Shown piece by piece: positions 14,891 to 24,916 of a DNA stretch of 37,910 nt. The position numbers and the translations under genes are program-made. The DNA is from Bacillus sp. 7884-1 (GTDB lineage: Bacteria > Bacillota > Bacilli > Bacillales > Cytobacillaceae), in contig NZ_NPDD01000224.1 of the NCBI RefSeq assembly GCF_002272245.1, forward strand, positions 1 to 37,910, given 5' to 3'. Under the pieces are notes generated by a model, which did not search any database, was not told the origin of the DNA, and saw nothing but the letters and a program-made list of their open reading frames with translations. Positions within the stretch are counted from its first letter, which is position 1; every line of letters begins with the position of its first letter.

Positions 14891-16414
14891 TTAGTTTTGG
14901 CCAAATAGAATTCCATACCAGTTGCGTTTCTCAAGCTCTGGAGCCATCGATGCGTGAACATGCTTTGTTTGTGTATAGGCGTCTAATGATTGCTGACCCA
15001 TTTCTCTGCCAATGCCGCTCTGCTTATATCCGCCAAATGGTGCATCGCTTCTAAGCATATGCCAGTCATTAATCCAAACGACACCAGTCTGCAATTTCCT
15101 TGCAACCTCATAGGCTTTATTGACATCCCGTGTCCAAACACCAGCTGCCAATCCATAAATACTATCATTGGCCATCTTAATGGCTTCGTCTAATTCGGAA
15201 TAACGGATTACACATAATACAGGTCCAAAAATTTCTTCCTGAGCAATTTTCATATCATTGGTCACATTGGTGAAAATGGTGGGTTCAACAAAGTATCCAT
15301 CCTCGCATCCAGCTACTTCCACTTCTTTCCCACCGCAGACAAGGGTGGCTCCTTCTTGTTTACCAGCCTCAATGTATGAAAGGATGGTTTCTTTTTGCTT
15401 TTTTGAAATGACAGGACCTACGTCCGTCGCAGGATCGAGTGGGTTTCCGAGCTTCAACTTACTTGTTAATCCGACAAGTCCGGCAACAACTTGATCATAT
15501 AAGGAATCTGGAACAAATAAACGAGTTCCACTTTCACATAGCTGACCAGAATGTAAGAACACTCCAAAGAGACTTCCAGGAAGGGCAATGCTGAGGTCTG
15601 CATCCTCTAAAAGAATGTTTGGTGATTTTCCTCCAAGCTCTAAAGTTGTATTTTTAATACTTTCAGAAGCCAAACTCATGATTATCCTGCCTACTTCTGT
15701 AGAGCCAGTGAATGCTACCTTGTCAACCTTTGGATGGCGAACTAATGCTTCGCCAATTTCAGCCCCAGGACCTGTTACTACGTTAATGACTCCAGGTGGG
15801 ACTACCTTTGAAATCAATTCAGCCAGCTTTAAGGTGGATAATGGCGTATAGCTTGCAGGCTTAATGACCACTGTATTTCCCATTGCTAATGCAGGGGCGA
15901 TTTTCCAGGTTGCAATGACCATCGGTAGATTCCACGGTGTTATTGCTGCACAGACTCCAATTGGCTCACGCCAGATAAAATTATGTGCCGGACCTGGAAA
16001 TGGCGGTACTGGCAAGGTTTCAGAGAATGGATATTCTAATGTAAAGTTCGCCAATGTTTGGAAAAGGTCAACCATTTGTAAAATATCACTGTTGCCAATC
16101 CGGCGAACGGTACCGCCGGAACTAATCGCTTCTAAATAGGCTAGCTCTTCGGCATGTTCAGCAATTTGATAAGAAATAGCATATAGAACTTTAGCCCGTT
16201 CTTTCGGGTTCATGTTTTTCCATTCGGTGTTGTCAAACGCCTCCCTTGCCGCCATAACTGCAGTATCAACATCGGCCACGGTGCCTTTTGCTACTTTCGC
16301 AACAAGCTCTCCTGTTGCAGGGTTAAAGACATCAAAGGTTTCTTGAGTGCTTGCAGATTCCCACTTTCCATTAATAAACAGCGGAAAACTTTGAACTTCA
16401 ACTTTTACTGCCAT
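14891..16414 (-). CDS. NAD(P)-dependent aldehyde dehydrogenase
   Basis: A 507-residue ALDH-superfamily enzyme that oxidises an aldehyde to the carboxylic acid. The catalytic Cys is at 293 in [11 protein letters not shown], the general base Glu at 259 in LELGGKSPN, and the oxyanion Asn at 162 in PWNLP. The cofactor segment FTGSTEVG is at about 235-242. Length and motif order match betaine- or phenylacetaldehyde-type enzymes, but the substrate is not evident. The start ATG has AAAAAGGAGG upstream. It lies 15 bases behind the R2lox gene and 19 bases ahead of the alcohol dehydrogenase, forming an alcohol-aldehyde-acid module. Confidence 0.92.
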   Translation of the reverse strand: MAVKVEVQSFPLFINGKWESASTQETFDVFNPATGELVAKVAKGTVADVDTAVMAAREAFDNTEWKNMNPKERAKVLYAISYQIAEHAEELAYLEAISSGGTVRRIGNSDILQMVDLFQTLANFTLEYPFSETLPVPPFPGPAHNFIWREPIGVCAAITPWNLPMVIATWKIAPALAMGNTVVIKPASYTPLSTLKLAELISKVVPPGVINVVTGPGAEIGEALVRHPKVDKVAFTGSTEVGRIIMSLASESIKNTTLELGGKSPNILLEDADLSIALPGSLFGVFLHSGQLCESGTRLFVPDSLYDQVVAGLVGLTSKLKLGNPLDPATDVGPVISKKQKETILSYIEAGKQEGATLVCGGKEVEVAGCEDGYFVEPTIFTNVTNDMKIAQEEIFGPVLCVIRYSELDEAIKMANDSIYGLAAGVWTRDVNKAYEVARKLQTGVVWINDWHMLRSDAPFGGYKQSGIGREMGQQSLDAYTQTKHVHASMAPELEKRNWYGILFGQN

Positions 16415-16429
16415 GCTAATTCCTCCTTT

Positions 16430-17323
16430 TTATAAAACCCCTAATTCACTTTCTGAGAATCTATAAATCTCTTCGATTTTTTTTCCTTTTGCTCGTGCTA
16501 GTATTTCCATTCGAACTGACAGCTGTTTAAGGGTGAAATCCATGACCAATGCTGGATCACCGCCGAATGCACTTACCTCCCTTCCTGCTATTCCTTCCTC
16601 ATTTAATCTAAGAGATAAAGGAGTCAGTTCAGTCATTTTCGCAGCAACAAAATCAAAGAGATGAGGGTGTTCACAAATTAATCGTTGAAGCAGAAAGGTG
16701 CCATAGCCTATATGCCGGGACTCATCCTTTTTCAAATTCCCAATGCCCTCTAAGAGACCAGGCATGATATTAGCCGTTTCTAACGCTTGGTAAAAAGAAT
16801 AATAACCTGTTTCTGCTAAGACACCTTCAACAAACATGTTATAAACAACGGAGGCTTCTGCAATGGCTTCTGGAGATTGGTCCGTCACAAGACGTTCCAT
16901 CGTGGTTGGAAGGATTTCATAGAAGATTTTTTTATACGAATCTGTATGGAAATGGGATAAGTCCCCTCTTTCGCCGATGGCATTCAATACAAGCCGGAAA
17001 AACTCTGTATGTTTGGCTTCTTCATATAAGAACGTAGTTAAGAACATTTCTTCTTCAAGACGTCCTTCTTTTGCGATTGCCATGATTAGCGGAAGTAAAT
17101 CCAGCGTCACGGCTTCTTCCCCAGCTTGAAACTGTGAAATCAGACGAAGAATATCTTCCTTTTGTTCATAATTGAGGGTTTTCCAGTCTCTAGCATCCTG
17201 ACTAAAATCAATGTCTGCTGGATTCCAGGTTCCTAATCTTTTCGCCTTTTGATATAAACGAAACGGGAATGAATCTTCTAATAAACCTCTTTTACTTGTC
17301 GTTAATATTTTTCTCTCTGTCAT
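16430..17323 (-). CDS. R2-like ligand-binding oxidase (R2lox)
   Basis: A 297-residue ferritin-like protein of the R2lox family, which builds a Mn/Fe cofactor and holds a long-chain fatty acid in its structure. The ligand set is complete: Glu69 (QAGEEAV), Glu102 and His105 (YEEAKHTEF), Glu166 (FVEGVLAETG), Glu201 and His204 (KKDESRHIGYG). Val72 and Tyr161 are present at the positions of the Val-Tyr ether cross-link described for Geobacillus R2lox (the numbering after residue 105 is one less here). Its physiological substrate is unknown in the literature I recall. It is embedded between an acyl-CoA ligase gene (20 bases upstream) and an aldehyde dehydrogenase, which suggests that it oxidises a substrate or intermediate of this catabolic unit. 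Start ATG follows AGGAGG. Confidence 0.92.
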   Translation of the reverse strand: MTERKILTTSKRGLLEDSFPFRLYQKAKRLGTWNPADIDFSQDARDWKTLNYEQKEDILRLISQFQAGEEAVTLDLLPLIMAIAKEGRLEEEMFLTTFLYEEAKHTEFFRLVLNAIGERGDLSHFHTDSYKKIFYEILPTTMERLVTDQSPEAIAEASVVYNMFVEGVLAETGYYSFYQALETANIMPGLLEGIGNLKKDESRHIGYGTFLLQRLICEHPHLFDFVAAKMTELTPLSLRLNEEGIAGREVSAFGGDPALVMDFTLKQLSVRMEILARAKGKKIEEIYRFSESELGVL

Positions 17324-17343
17324 GTTTGACCTCCTAGTTAACT

Positions 17344-18861
17344 TTACTTTATCTCTTGTTCAGCCACCGTTTTTCGCAAATGTGTTTTTAAAATCTTTCC
17401 GACGCCGTTCCGCGGCAGAGTATCTAGAAAAACAATTCTCCGTGGAGTTTTGTTTTTTGCTAAATGCTCCTGACAATAACCGATTAATTCCTCTTCCCTT
17501 ACAATTGCACCTGGTTTAACAACAACACAGGCAACCATTTCTTCTCCCATCTTTTCGTCTGGAATGCCTACCACTGCCACTTCCGAAACAGCTTCATGCG
17601 CATTCAGAATCTCTTCGACATCACGAGGATAGACATTAAATCCACCACGAATAATTAAGTCCTTTTTGCGGTCAACAATATAAACATACCCCTCATCATC
17701 CATTCGTGCCATATCACCTGTATGTAACCAGGAATCAATCAGGACCCGTCTTGATTCATCGACATTTTGATAATACCCTGGTGTTACGTTTTCACCGTGG
17801 ACACAAAGCTCACCAACCTCACCACATGCTACCTCGTCTCCATGGTCATCGATAATTTTCACCTCAACTCCCGGAATAGGAATTCCAACGGAGCCAGGTT
17901 TTATCTCAATACCATCTTTATGAGACGTTACAATTGGTGCAGCCTCCGATAAACCGTAGCCTTCATAAACCTTGGCACCAAACTTTTTTTCAAAAACATG
18001 CAGCAAGGCGACAGGGAGCGGTGCCGAACCTGAACTAACTGATTCGAGACTAGAGGTGTTAAATTGGTCTGCACCAGGATATGAGACTAAAGCATGAATC
18101 ATCGCCGGTACAGCCGAAAAAGTCTTCACTTCATATTTCTCGATTGCTTTAAATATTGCTTCTGTGTCAAAGCTAGAAAAAATAACAATAGAACTCCCCA
18201 TTAATAAGCAAATATTTGAGATAGTAAGCCCGTAAACATGCGCAAGTGGAAGAACTCCAAGTGTGGTTCCCCGTTCAAGTTCATTGTGTTTAGCCGAATT
18301 TTCAGCATTACTGGTTAAATTTTTATGGGTTAGCAGAACCCCTTTTGGATTACCAGTAGTACCGGATGTGTAGAGTATTACGGCTGTATCATCATCCTTT
18401 ACCATTTGAGTAGTATTGAAAGAATTCTCAGCCTTTACATCATAAAAATTCAAGCTTCGATCATTGGAAGGCTGGTCAACTGCAACAACAATTGGTTTGG
18501 AATCCAAACCTTCAAGAGCTTTCTCTACATTTCCTATAACAAGTGAAGATGTAATTACTACTTTAGCACCGGAATTCAAAGTGATATAATGCAGTTCTTT
18601 CGGGTGGAGTGTGAACATTACAGGAACGATAATCGCGCCCGCTCTGGTAATGCCCTGATATGCAAAAATAACTTCTGGACAGTTTGGCATACAAACAATT
18701 ACTCTATCTCCCACTAAAATACCAAGCTGCTTAAGACCTCCTGCAAATTGGTCTGCATACATTTTTGTTTCAATGTTTGTATATTGACTTTCTTTAAAAT
18801 ACAAAAAAGGATACTCGCCAAACTGATTGATGTTTGTTTCTAGCAATTCACCTAGTCTCAC
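17344..18861 (-). CDS. AMP-dependent acyl-CoA ligase (long-chain type)
   Basis: A 505-residue adenylate-forming enzyme that activates a carboxylic acid to its CoA thioester with ATP. The phosphate loop is LYTSGTTGNPKG (about 163-174), followed by GYGLSEAAP and HTGDMARMDDEGYVYIVDRKKD. The C-terminal catalytic Lys lies in GVGKILK. Length and motif wording fit medium- to long-chain fatty-acid ligases (LcfB/FadD-like), although related enzymes use aryl or branched acids. Start is GTG at 18861 with AAGGAGAGG upstream. In the unit it would activate the acid made by the dehydrogenases or one imported by the ABC system. Confidence 0.88.
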   Translation of the reverse strand: MRLGELLETNINQFGEYPFLYFKESQYTNIETKMYADQFAGGLKQLGILVGDRVIVCMPNCPEVIFAYQGITRAGAIIVPVMFTLHPKELHYITLNSGAKVVITSSLVIGNVEKALEGLDSKPIVVAVDQPSNDRSLNFYDVKAENSFNTTQMVKDDDTAVILYTSGTTGNPKGVLLTHKNLTSNAENSAKHNELERGTTLGVLPLAHVYGLTISNICLLMGSSIVIFSSFDTEAIFKAIEKYEVKTFSAVPAMIHALVSYPGADQFNTSSLESVSSGSAPLPVALLHVFEKKFGAKVYEGYGLSEAAPIVTSHKDGIEIKPGSVGIPIPGVEVKIIDDHGDEVACGEVGELCVHGENVTPGYYQNVDESRRVLIDSWLHTGDMARMDDEGYVYIVDRKKDLIIRGGFNVYPRDVEEILNAHEAVSEVAVVGIPDEKMGEEMVACVVVKPGAIVREEELIGYCQEHLAKNKTPRRIVFLDTLPRNGVGKILKTHLRKTVAEQEIK

Positions 18862-18918
18862 AACATCCTCTCCTTATTAAAGAATCTTTTCGAAAAAATA
18901 GAATGCCACACAAGAATC

Positions 18919-18948
18919 CCCTCTTGGCTTTAATAAAAATCAAGAGGG
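18919..18948 (-). other. Intercistronic hairpin before the acyl-CoA ligase gene
   Basis: CCCTCTTG and CAAGAGGG form an 8-bp stem around a 14-base A/T-rich loop in the 128-base gap between the binding-protein gene and the ligase gene. No long T run follows, so it may be a partial terminator or an mRNA-stability element that lowers expression of the downstream enzymes relative to the binding protein. Confidence 0.45.
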
Positions 18949-18989
18949 TCACTTGTATAGATATAGCTAGGTCTAACAAACTATTCCTA

Positions 18990-20198
18990 TTAATCTACTT
19001 TAATTGGTACTATTTTTCCGTCTTCTAAAGCAGCAACTGACAAGTCAAATTCAAATCCGCCATCATCACCAATTTTTTCTACAACATAGATTTTTTTATC
19101 ATCTGGCAAATTGTCTAAACCGGCTTGAATATTAGCGCGTATTTTTTCAACATCATCCACTGACCCAGCAGCTTTCATAGCCTCAACAAACACATGCATG
19201 CCAATATAGTTTAGCCCTGCTTCTGACCCAGGATTTTCACCATATTTTTCATTGTATCGCTTTACAAAATCAGGTATCGCAGCTTCCTGTGAATCGACAA
19301 GCGGCATAACACCAATGGAACCATTCAATAAATCATAAGATCCTGTTACTGCCTTCATTTCATCAAATTTCGCCTGATCCATAACGATGAATCCGCCCCT
19401 AAAGCCAAGTTCTTTAGCTTGTTTGGCTACTTTGGCTGTTGGCTCAGAGGCTCCGCCAATAAATAGTACATCTGGCTTTTCTTTCAAAGCATTCGTTAAA
19501 ATGGTGAAGAAATCTGTTTCCTTTGAAAAGTCAATTGCAGAATCGTAAACAACCTTTCCGCCTTCTTTTTCCCAGAATGTCTTTAAGTTCGTGGCCCAGT
19601 CTTTACCATATTGAGAAGCAGTTGGTAGAAAGGCAACGTTCTTACCAAAGTTATCCATTGCATACTCGGTGAATGGCTGTAAATATCCATCATAACGAGG
19701 CGGTATTCGGACAGTTAATTTATTACCAACTTCCGTTATTTGTGGTTCGCTTGAATATGCTCCAATGATAAATTTATCTAGTTGATTAAATACTTGAAGG
19801 GCAAAGATACCACCGCTATGTGGCGTAAAAATAATCGGTGGTTTATTTTCTTGAACTAATCTTTTTGCGTTTGCTCCTGCTTCATTTGGCAGATATTTAT
19901 CGTCTAAGGAAACGACATTTAACTTGTACTTCTTGCCATTAACCTCAAAACCGCCAGCAGCATTCACTTCATCAGCTGCCATTTTCACACCATTTAACGT
20001 CCGCTCACCATAAAAGGCAGCCGGTCCGCTTAATGGTCCCGTATACCCAATGTTCACAGTTCCTACATCTTCACTCTTATTATCATCTTCTTTGTCATCA
20101 TTTTCCCCTGATGTATTGGAAGAACTATTGCAGGCTGCTAAGCTGAAAATTAATACGAATATCATACTGAACATAAAAAGCCACTTCATTTTTTTCAT
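18990..20198 (-). CDS. Branched-chain-amino-acid-type ABC substrate-binding lipoprotein
   Basis: A 402-residue lipoprotein: the signal peptide ends in the lipobox LAAC (Cys at about 23), followed by an acidic, Ser/Asn-rich linker. The mature part is a type I periplasmic-binding fold of the Liv/amide family (Peripla_BP_6: GTVNIGYTGPLSGPAAFYGE and GVKMAADEVNAAGGFEVNGK). It is membrane-tethered outside the cell and delivers ligand to the LivHMGF-type transporter encoded just upstream. In this family the ligand ranges from amino acids to aromatic and short-chain acids; the gene neighbours favour a catabolic carbon source. The start has GAGGGGG upstream. Confidence 0.88.
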   Translation of the reverse strand: MKKMKWLFMFSMIFVLIFSLAACNSSSNTSGENDDKEDDNKSEDVGTVNIGYTGPLSGPAAFYGERTLNGVKMAADEVNAAGGFEVNGKKYKLNVVSLDDKYLPNEAGANAKRLVQENKPPIIFTPHSGGIFALQVFNQLDKFIIGAYSSEPQITEVGNKLTVRIPPRYDGYLQPFTEYAMDNFGKNVAFLPTASQYGKDWATNLKTFWEKEGGKVVYDSAIDFSKETDFFTILTNALKEKPDVLFIGGASEPTAKVAKQAKELGFRGGFIVMDQAKFDEMKAVTGSYDLLNGSIGVMPLVDSQEAAIPDFVKRYNEKYGENPGSEAGLNYIGMHVFVEAMKAAGSVDDVEKIRANIQAGLDNLPDDKKIYVVEKIGDDGGFEFDLSVAALEDGKIVPIKVD

Positions 20199-20243
20199 GG
20201 TTTTCCCCCTCGTATTTTCATAAAATTTTCAGTCGCAAAACGT

Positions 20244-20262
20244 GGTGAATGTGAACATCACC
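20244..20262 (-). other. Intercistronic hairpin between livF and the binding-protein gene
   Basis: GGTGAATGT and ACATCACC pair with a single bulge in the 85-base gap between the ATPase gene and the lipoprotein gene. It could act in mRNA processing or protection of the binding-protein message; no terminator-like T tract follows. Confidence 0.3.
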
Positions 20263-20283
20263 CCCTTAGAAGGCAAACAAATT

Positions 20284-20997
20284 TTAAGCTCCTATGTACG
20301 CCTTCCTAACCTCATCATTAGCAAATAACTCTTCTGAAGTCCCTTGAAGGACAATAGAGCCATTTTCAAAAACATAGCCGTTATCAGCTATTTTTAAGGC
20401 TGCATTGGCATTTTGCTCTGCCAACAGTATCGTCGTACCCTCTCGATTTATTTGCTGGATGACATCAAACATTTGCTCCACAATTAACGGAGCAAGTCCT
20501 ACTGATGGTTCATCGAGCAGCATCAGCTTTGGTTTTGACATTAAGGCCCTGCCGATGGCTAACATTTGCTGCTGTCCACCGCTTAAGGAACCGGCAGCAT
20601 CTTCCTTTTTATCACGGAGAATAGGAAATAGTTCATATACATGCTCCAAGGATTTTTTAATTTCGTCTTTCTTCCTTCTATGAACAAAAGCCCCCATCTT
20701 CAGGTTTTCATGAACAGTCATCGCTGGGAAAAGCTTTCTTCCCTCTGGACATTGACCGATTCCTAATTGAACAATTTTGTCAGCAGACACCTTGTTTAGC
20801 GATTTCCCCTCAAAAATGACATCACCTTCCGAAGGCTTGCTTAAGCCGCTTATCGTACGAAAGGTGGTGCTTTTCCCTGCGCCATTTGAACCTAATAAAA
20901 CAATGATTTCACCTTCGTTAACGTGGATATTTATGTCATGCACAGCGGTAAAGCTGCCGTATTTGACAGAGATATTTTTCAAACTAAGCAATGGCAC
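20284..20997 (-). CDS. livF: Liv-type ABC transporter ATPase (LivF)
   Basis: A 237-residue ATP-binding subunit of the LivF group. Walker A is GSNGAGKST (about 36-44), the signature LSGGQQQ is intact, Walker B is LMLLDEPSVGLAP, and the switch region is ILLAEQNANAAL. LivF proteins pair with LivG on the cytoplasmic face of LivHM. The GTG start at 20997 has GGGAGGT upstream, and the gene overlaps livG by 14 bases, so translation is coupled. Confidence 0.9.
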   Translation of the reverse strand: MPLLSLKNISVKYGSFTAVHDINIHVNEGEIIVLLGSNGAGKSTTFRTISGLSKPSEGDVIFEGKSLNKVSADKIVQLGIGQCPEGRKLFPAMTVHENLKMGAFVHRRKKDEIKKSLEHVYELFPILRDKKEDAAGSLSGGQQQMLAIGRALMSKPKLMLLDEPSVGLAPLIVEQMFDVIQQINREGTTILLAEQNANAALKIADNGYVFENGSIVLQGTSEELFANDEVRKAYIGA

Positions 20998-21751
20998 TAC
21001 CTCCCAAATAAGCCTTTATTACCGCTTCATTATTCTGGATCTCTATTGGCTTCCCCTCGGCGATCTTTTCTCCATAATTCAATACCATAATATTGTCAGC
21101 AATCTTCATAATCATTTGCATCTTGTGCTCAATCAGACAGACCGTAACTCCTTTATCTGCTATCTTTCGCATTAATGCTGCCAAGCCTTCTGTTTCATCA
21201 GGATTGACTCCTGCCGCTGGTTCATCAAGAAAAATAATTTCAGGATTCGTCGCAAGTGCCAGTGCAAAGGCTGTTCTTTTTTTCTCCTCTTGTGTTAACC
21301 CTGCAACTGGTTTATTCGCAACCTTTTGCAAATCAACAAATTCAATAACCTCCATAGCTTTATCTCGACAGAGTGCTTCTTCAGACTTAAGGCGCTTCGT
21401 CCGAAATATCGCATCAAACAAATTAGACTTCGTCCTTAGCCGATGGCCGACAATAATATTATCCATTACTGTAGATTTCTCAAATAGATTTGTAGTTTGG
21501 AAGGTTCGTGCTACTCCCAGCTGCGCTATTTTATTTGCAGGTAATTTCGTAACTTCAATTCCTTTAAAAATCACCTGGCCAGAGCTTGGAGGATGAAATC
21601 CACTGATTAAGTTAAAAAAAGTAGACTTCCCAGCACCATTTGGGCCAATAATGGCATTAATTTTTCCTTGCTCTATTGCAAAATCAACATTATTTACTGC
21701 CACTAAGCCACCAAATCTCTTGGTTAACTTCTTCGTTTCCAAAAAGATCAC
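20984..21751 (-). CDS. livG: Liv-type ABC transporter ATPase (LivG)
   Basis: A 255-residue ATP-binding subunit of the LivG group. Walker A is GPNGAGKST (about 37-45) and Walker B is IIFLDEPAAGVNPDE, with the H-loop in CLIEHKMQM and the LivG-typical ARTFQTTNLF segment. The ABC signature is unusual: where LSGGQ is expected the sequence is LTQEEKKR. Some Liv-family ATPases have diverged here too, so it may still function with LivF supplying the canonical signature. Start is GTG at 21751, two bases after the livM stop, with AGGAGGGG upstream. Confidence 0.88.
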   Translation of the reverse strand: MIFLETKKLTKRFGGLVAVNNVDFAIEQGKINAIIGPNGAGKSTFFNLISGFHPPSSGQVIFKGIEVTKLPANKIAQLGVARTFQTTNLFEKSTVMDNIIVGHRLRTKSNLFDAIFRTKRLKSEEALCRDKAMEVIEFVDLQKVANKPVAGLTQEEKKRTAFALALATNPEIIFLDEPAAGVNPDETEGLAALMRKIADKGVTVCLIEHKMQMIMKIADNIMVLNYGEKIAEGKPIEIQNNEAVIKAYLGGSAIA

Positions 21752-21753
21752 GC

Positions 21754-22755
21754 TTACCCCTCCTTTACTTGTTTTTCCGGTAGATTCTTAACTTTGATGT
21801 TTGCATTATGAACCAAGGTTTTGCGCTTTTGACCCCAGGCAGCCACTGCCCCAACAATTCCCCGAGGATAAAAAATGATCAATAGTGTTAATACTGGACC
21901 GAAAACAAGCATCCGGTAATCCTGTAAAAACTGAAGACGCTGAGAAAGTACGACGATTAGCATTGTACCTACAATGGGGCCGCTTAAAGTACCAATACCA
22001 CCGACAAGCAAATAGGTAAGAAAATCAAACACAATGGCAATTGAGCCGATATCCGGACCGATAAAACGAACAAAGGAGGCATAAAGTGCACCTGATAATC
22101 CTGCAATAACCGTTGAAATAACAAAGACCGTTAGTTTATTTTTCATCGTGGAAATCCCGATTGTCTGTGCCAAATCTTCACTATTGCGAATGGCGATATA
22201 GGTTCTGCCTGATAGGGAGTGAACGACACGATACATGATGAGAACAACAAGAAGAAGGAAAAACAATACTAAATAATAATGAGATTGCAGTGTCTCAAAT
22301 GAAAGAGGTCCGATGTTCGCTGGTGCTGGAATTCCAATTAAACCACGTACACCCTCAGTTAGGCTGTCCCATTTATCAATAACGAGATAAATAATATAGC
22401 CGACACAAAGTGTGTAAATTGCAAAAAAGTGCTCTTTTGTTCTTAAGGAGATGAGTCCTGCAAAAAAACCTATTACTCCAGTAATGACAAGTGATAAAAA
22501 AAGAGCAGGCCAGAAATTCATTTCAGCTTTAACGGTTAACAACCCAAGTGAATAGGCACCAATGGCAAAGAAACCAGCATGTGCCAAGGATAGATAGCCG
22601 GTATAACCTGCGAGTAGATTTAGACCATAAACACCAATCATCCAAATATAGGAAAGTGTCATAACGTGAATGAAATAGTCGTTATTGCTGATTAAAGGAA
22701 AGACGAGAGCAAAAAGTATGAGTACTAGAATAACCATTTTTTGAATCTTCGACAT
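21754..22755 (-). CDS. livM: Liv-type ABC transporter permease (LivM)
   Basis: A 333-residue permease with about nine to ten membrane segments. It carries LivM-family hallmarks: GLNLLAGYTGYLSLAHAGFFAIGAY near residue 60 and the coupling region RNSEDLAQTIGIST at about 186-199. It forms the membrane channel with LivH. The start ATG overlaps the livH stop by one base. The charged C-terminal tail (about residues 308-333) is cytoplasmic. Confidence 0.9.
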   Translation of the reverse strand: MSKIQKMVILVLILFALVFPLISNNDYFIHVMTLSYIWMIGVYGLNLLAGYTGYLSLAHAGFFAIGAYSLGLLTVKAEMNFWPALFLSLVITGVIGFFAGLISLRTKEHFFAIYTLCVGYIIYLVIDKWDSLTEGVRGLIGIPAPANIGPLSFETLQSHYYLVLFFLLLVVLIMYRVVHSLSGRTYIAIRNSEDLAQTIGISTMKNKLTVFVISTVIAGLSGALYASFVRFIGPDIGSIAIVFDFLTYLLVGGIGTLSGPIVGTMLIVVLSQRLQFLQDYRMLVFGPVLTLLIIFYPRGIVGAVAAWGQKRKTLVHNANIKVKNLPEKQVKEG

Positions 22756-23618
22756 TAGTGGCCCCCCTTTGAGAAAAGACCAGTAGGCTTAACAGAAAGA
22801 ATAATAACAAGGAGCACAAAGGCTATAATGTCCTTGTAGTCATTGGAAATATAGGTTGCTCCTAAGCTTTCAGTAAACCCTAAAATATAGCCGCCTAAAA
22901 TAGCTCCGGGAACACTTCCCATCCCACCGAGAATAATGATGACAAAAGCTTTTAAAATAACAAGTTGTCCCATTCCTGGAAATACTAAATTAATAGGCGC
23001 GCTCAAGGAGGCTGCTATCGCCGCTAAACCACCTGAAATCATGAAGGTGAGCATGGCAACTTTATTTGTGTTAATTCCAACAAGGTTTGCTCCCTCACGG
23101 TTTTGTGACATGGCAATAATCGCTGAACCGGTATAGGTTTTTTTTAAGAATAGTGTTAAAAGAATCATGACTACGATTGCGGCAATGACAATAAGCAAGC
23201 GCTGCATCGTGAATGTTAATCCTAAAATTTCTACTACCTGTCCATATGGAGTTGGCATGCTTTGGAACTCTGCTCCCCATACAAATTGAGCGAATGCTTC
23301 CAAGAATAAAAGAATACCAATGGCAGCAATCTTATCATGGATAGGTGGTGCCTCTCTGAGAGGATGGAAAACAAATCTTTCCATTAGAACTCCTAAAAAT
23401 CCAACTACCAAAATAGATATGAAAATAGCAATCCAATAGTGTAAACCATACTTTGTCATCATCGTTAGCGTTATGTAGCCACCCATCATATATAATGCAC
23501 CATGTGCAAAATTTGGAATGTGAAGGATTCCATAAACTAGCGTTAATCCTAAAGCCACTAGACTGTAAACGCTTCCAATTGTTAGCCCATTAAACAATTG
23601 CTGAATTAATATCTCCAT
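22755..23618 (-). CDS. livH: Liv-type ABC transporter permease (LivH)
   Basis: A 287-residue permease of the LivH family with about eight membrane segments. Hallmarks are LFNGLTIGSVYSLVALGLTLVYGILHIPNFAHGALYM at the N-terminus and MSQNREGANLVGINTNKVA in the coupling loop (about 170-188). It is the first intact transporter gene and starts with GGGAGGGAAA upstream. It lies directly behind the broken tetR and a 10-bp palindrome. Confidence 0.9.
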   Translation of the reverse strand: MEILIQQLFNGLTIGSVYSLVALGLTLVYGILHIPNFAHGALYMMGGYITLTMMTKYGLHYWIAIFISILVVGFLGVLMERFVFHPLREAPPIHDKIAAIGILLFLEAFAQFVWGAEFQSMPTPYGQVVEILGLTFTMQRLLIVIAAIVVMILLTLFLKKTYTGSAIIAMSQNREGANLVGINTNKVAMLTFMISGGLAAIAASLSAPINLVFPGMGQLVILKAFVIIILGGMGSVPGAILGGYILGFTESLGATYISNDYKDIIAFVLLVIILSVKPTGLFSKGGH

Positions 23619-23645
23619 ATTTTCCCTCCCAATTCACACGATAAT

Positions 23646-23675
23646 ACCATTGGAGCATATCCGTCCTCCAATGGT
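23646..23675. promoter_or_regulatory. 10-bp perfect palindrome ahead of livH
   Basis: ACCATTGGAG and CTCCAATGGT are perfect inverted repeats separated by 10 bases, ending about 28 bases from the livH start and lying inside or just after the broken tetR. No strong T run follows. It may be an operator, an mRNA hairpin or an attenuator. Confidence 0.45.
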
Positions 23676-23686
23676 TCCCTGATTAC

Positions 23687-23840
23687 TTAATCCTTTAACA
23701 ACTCTTCCTTCCTGGAAAAGTAATAGTAAAAGGTTCCCTTTGTTACTCCAAAAAAAATCAACAATATCTTTAATGTAGGTGGATTTAAAACCATTCTCAT
23801 CAAATAAATGGAGACTTGCTTCCATTATTTTCTGTTTCAT
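23687..23840 (-). pseudogene. Broken TetR-family regulator (HTH domain only)
   Basis: The first 27 codons read as a TetR helix-turn-helix start (MKQKIMEASLHLFDENGFKS then TYIKDIVD). At a run of eight T on the minus strand (A8 at 23750-23757) the frame shifts. Removing one T restores FFGVTKGTFYYYFSRKEELLKD followed by a stop at 23687. Even with the frame corrected the protein would be only about 50 residues, against about 190 for the family, so the ligand domain is missing. It sits between the broken thiolase and livH and was probably the local repressor of the catabolic regulon. Confidence 0.75.
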
Positions 23841-23846
23841 ACTGCT

Positions 23847-24879
<1,033 letters not shown>

Positions 24880-24916
24880 TTCCCTTCACCCCTTGGAATA
24901 TTTCATATGATCTCTA

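Noticed and set aside
21093..21596. 167-codon plus-strand frame
   Set aside because: It is antisense to livG, whose reading is certain, and shows no protein-like conserved blocks.
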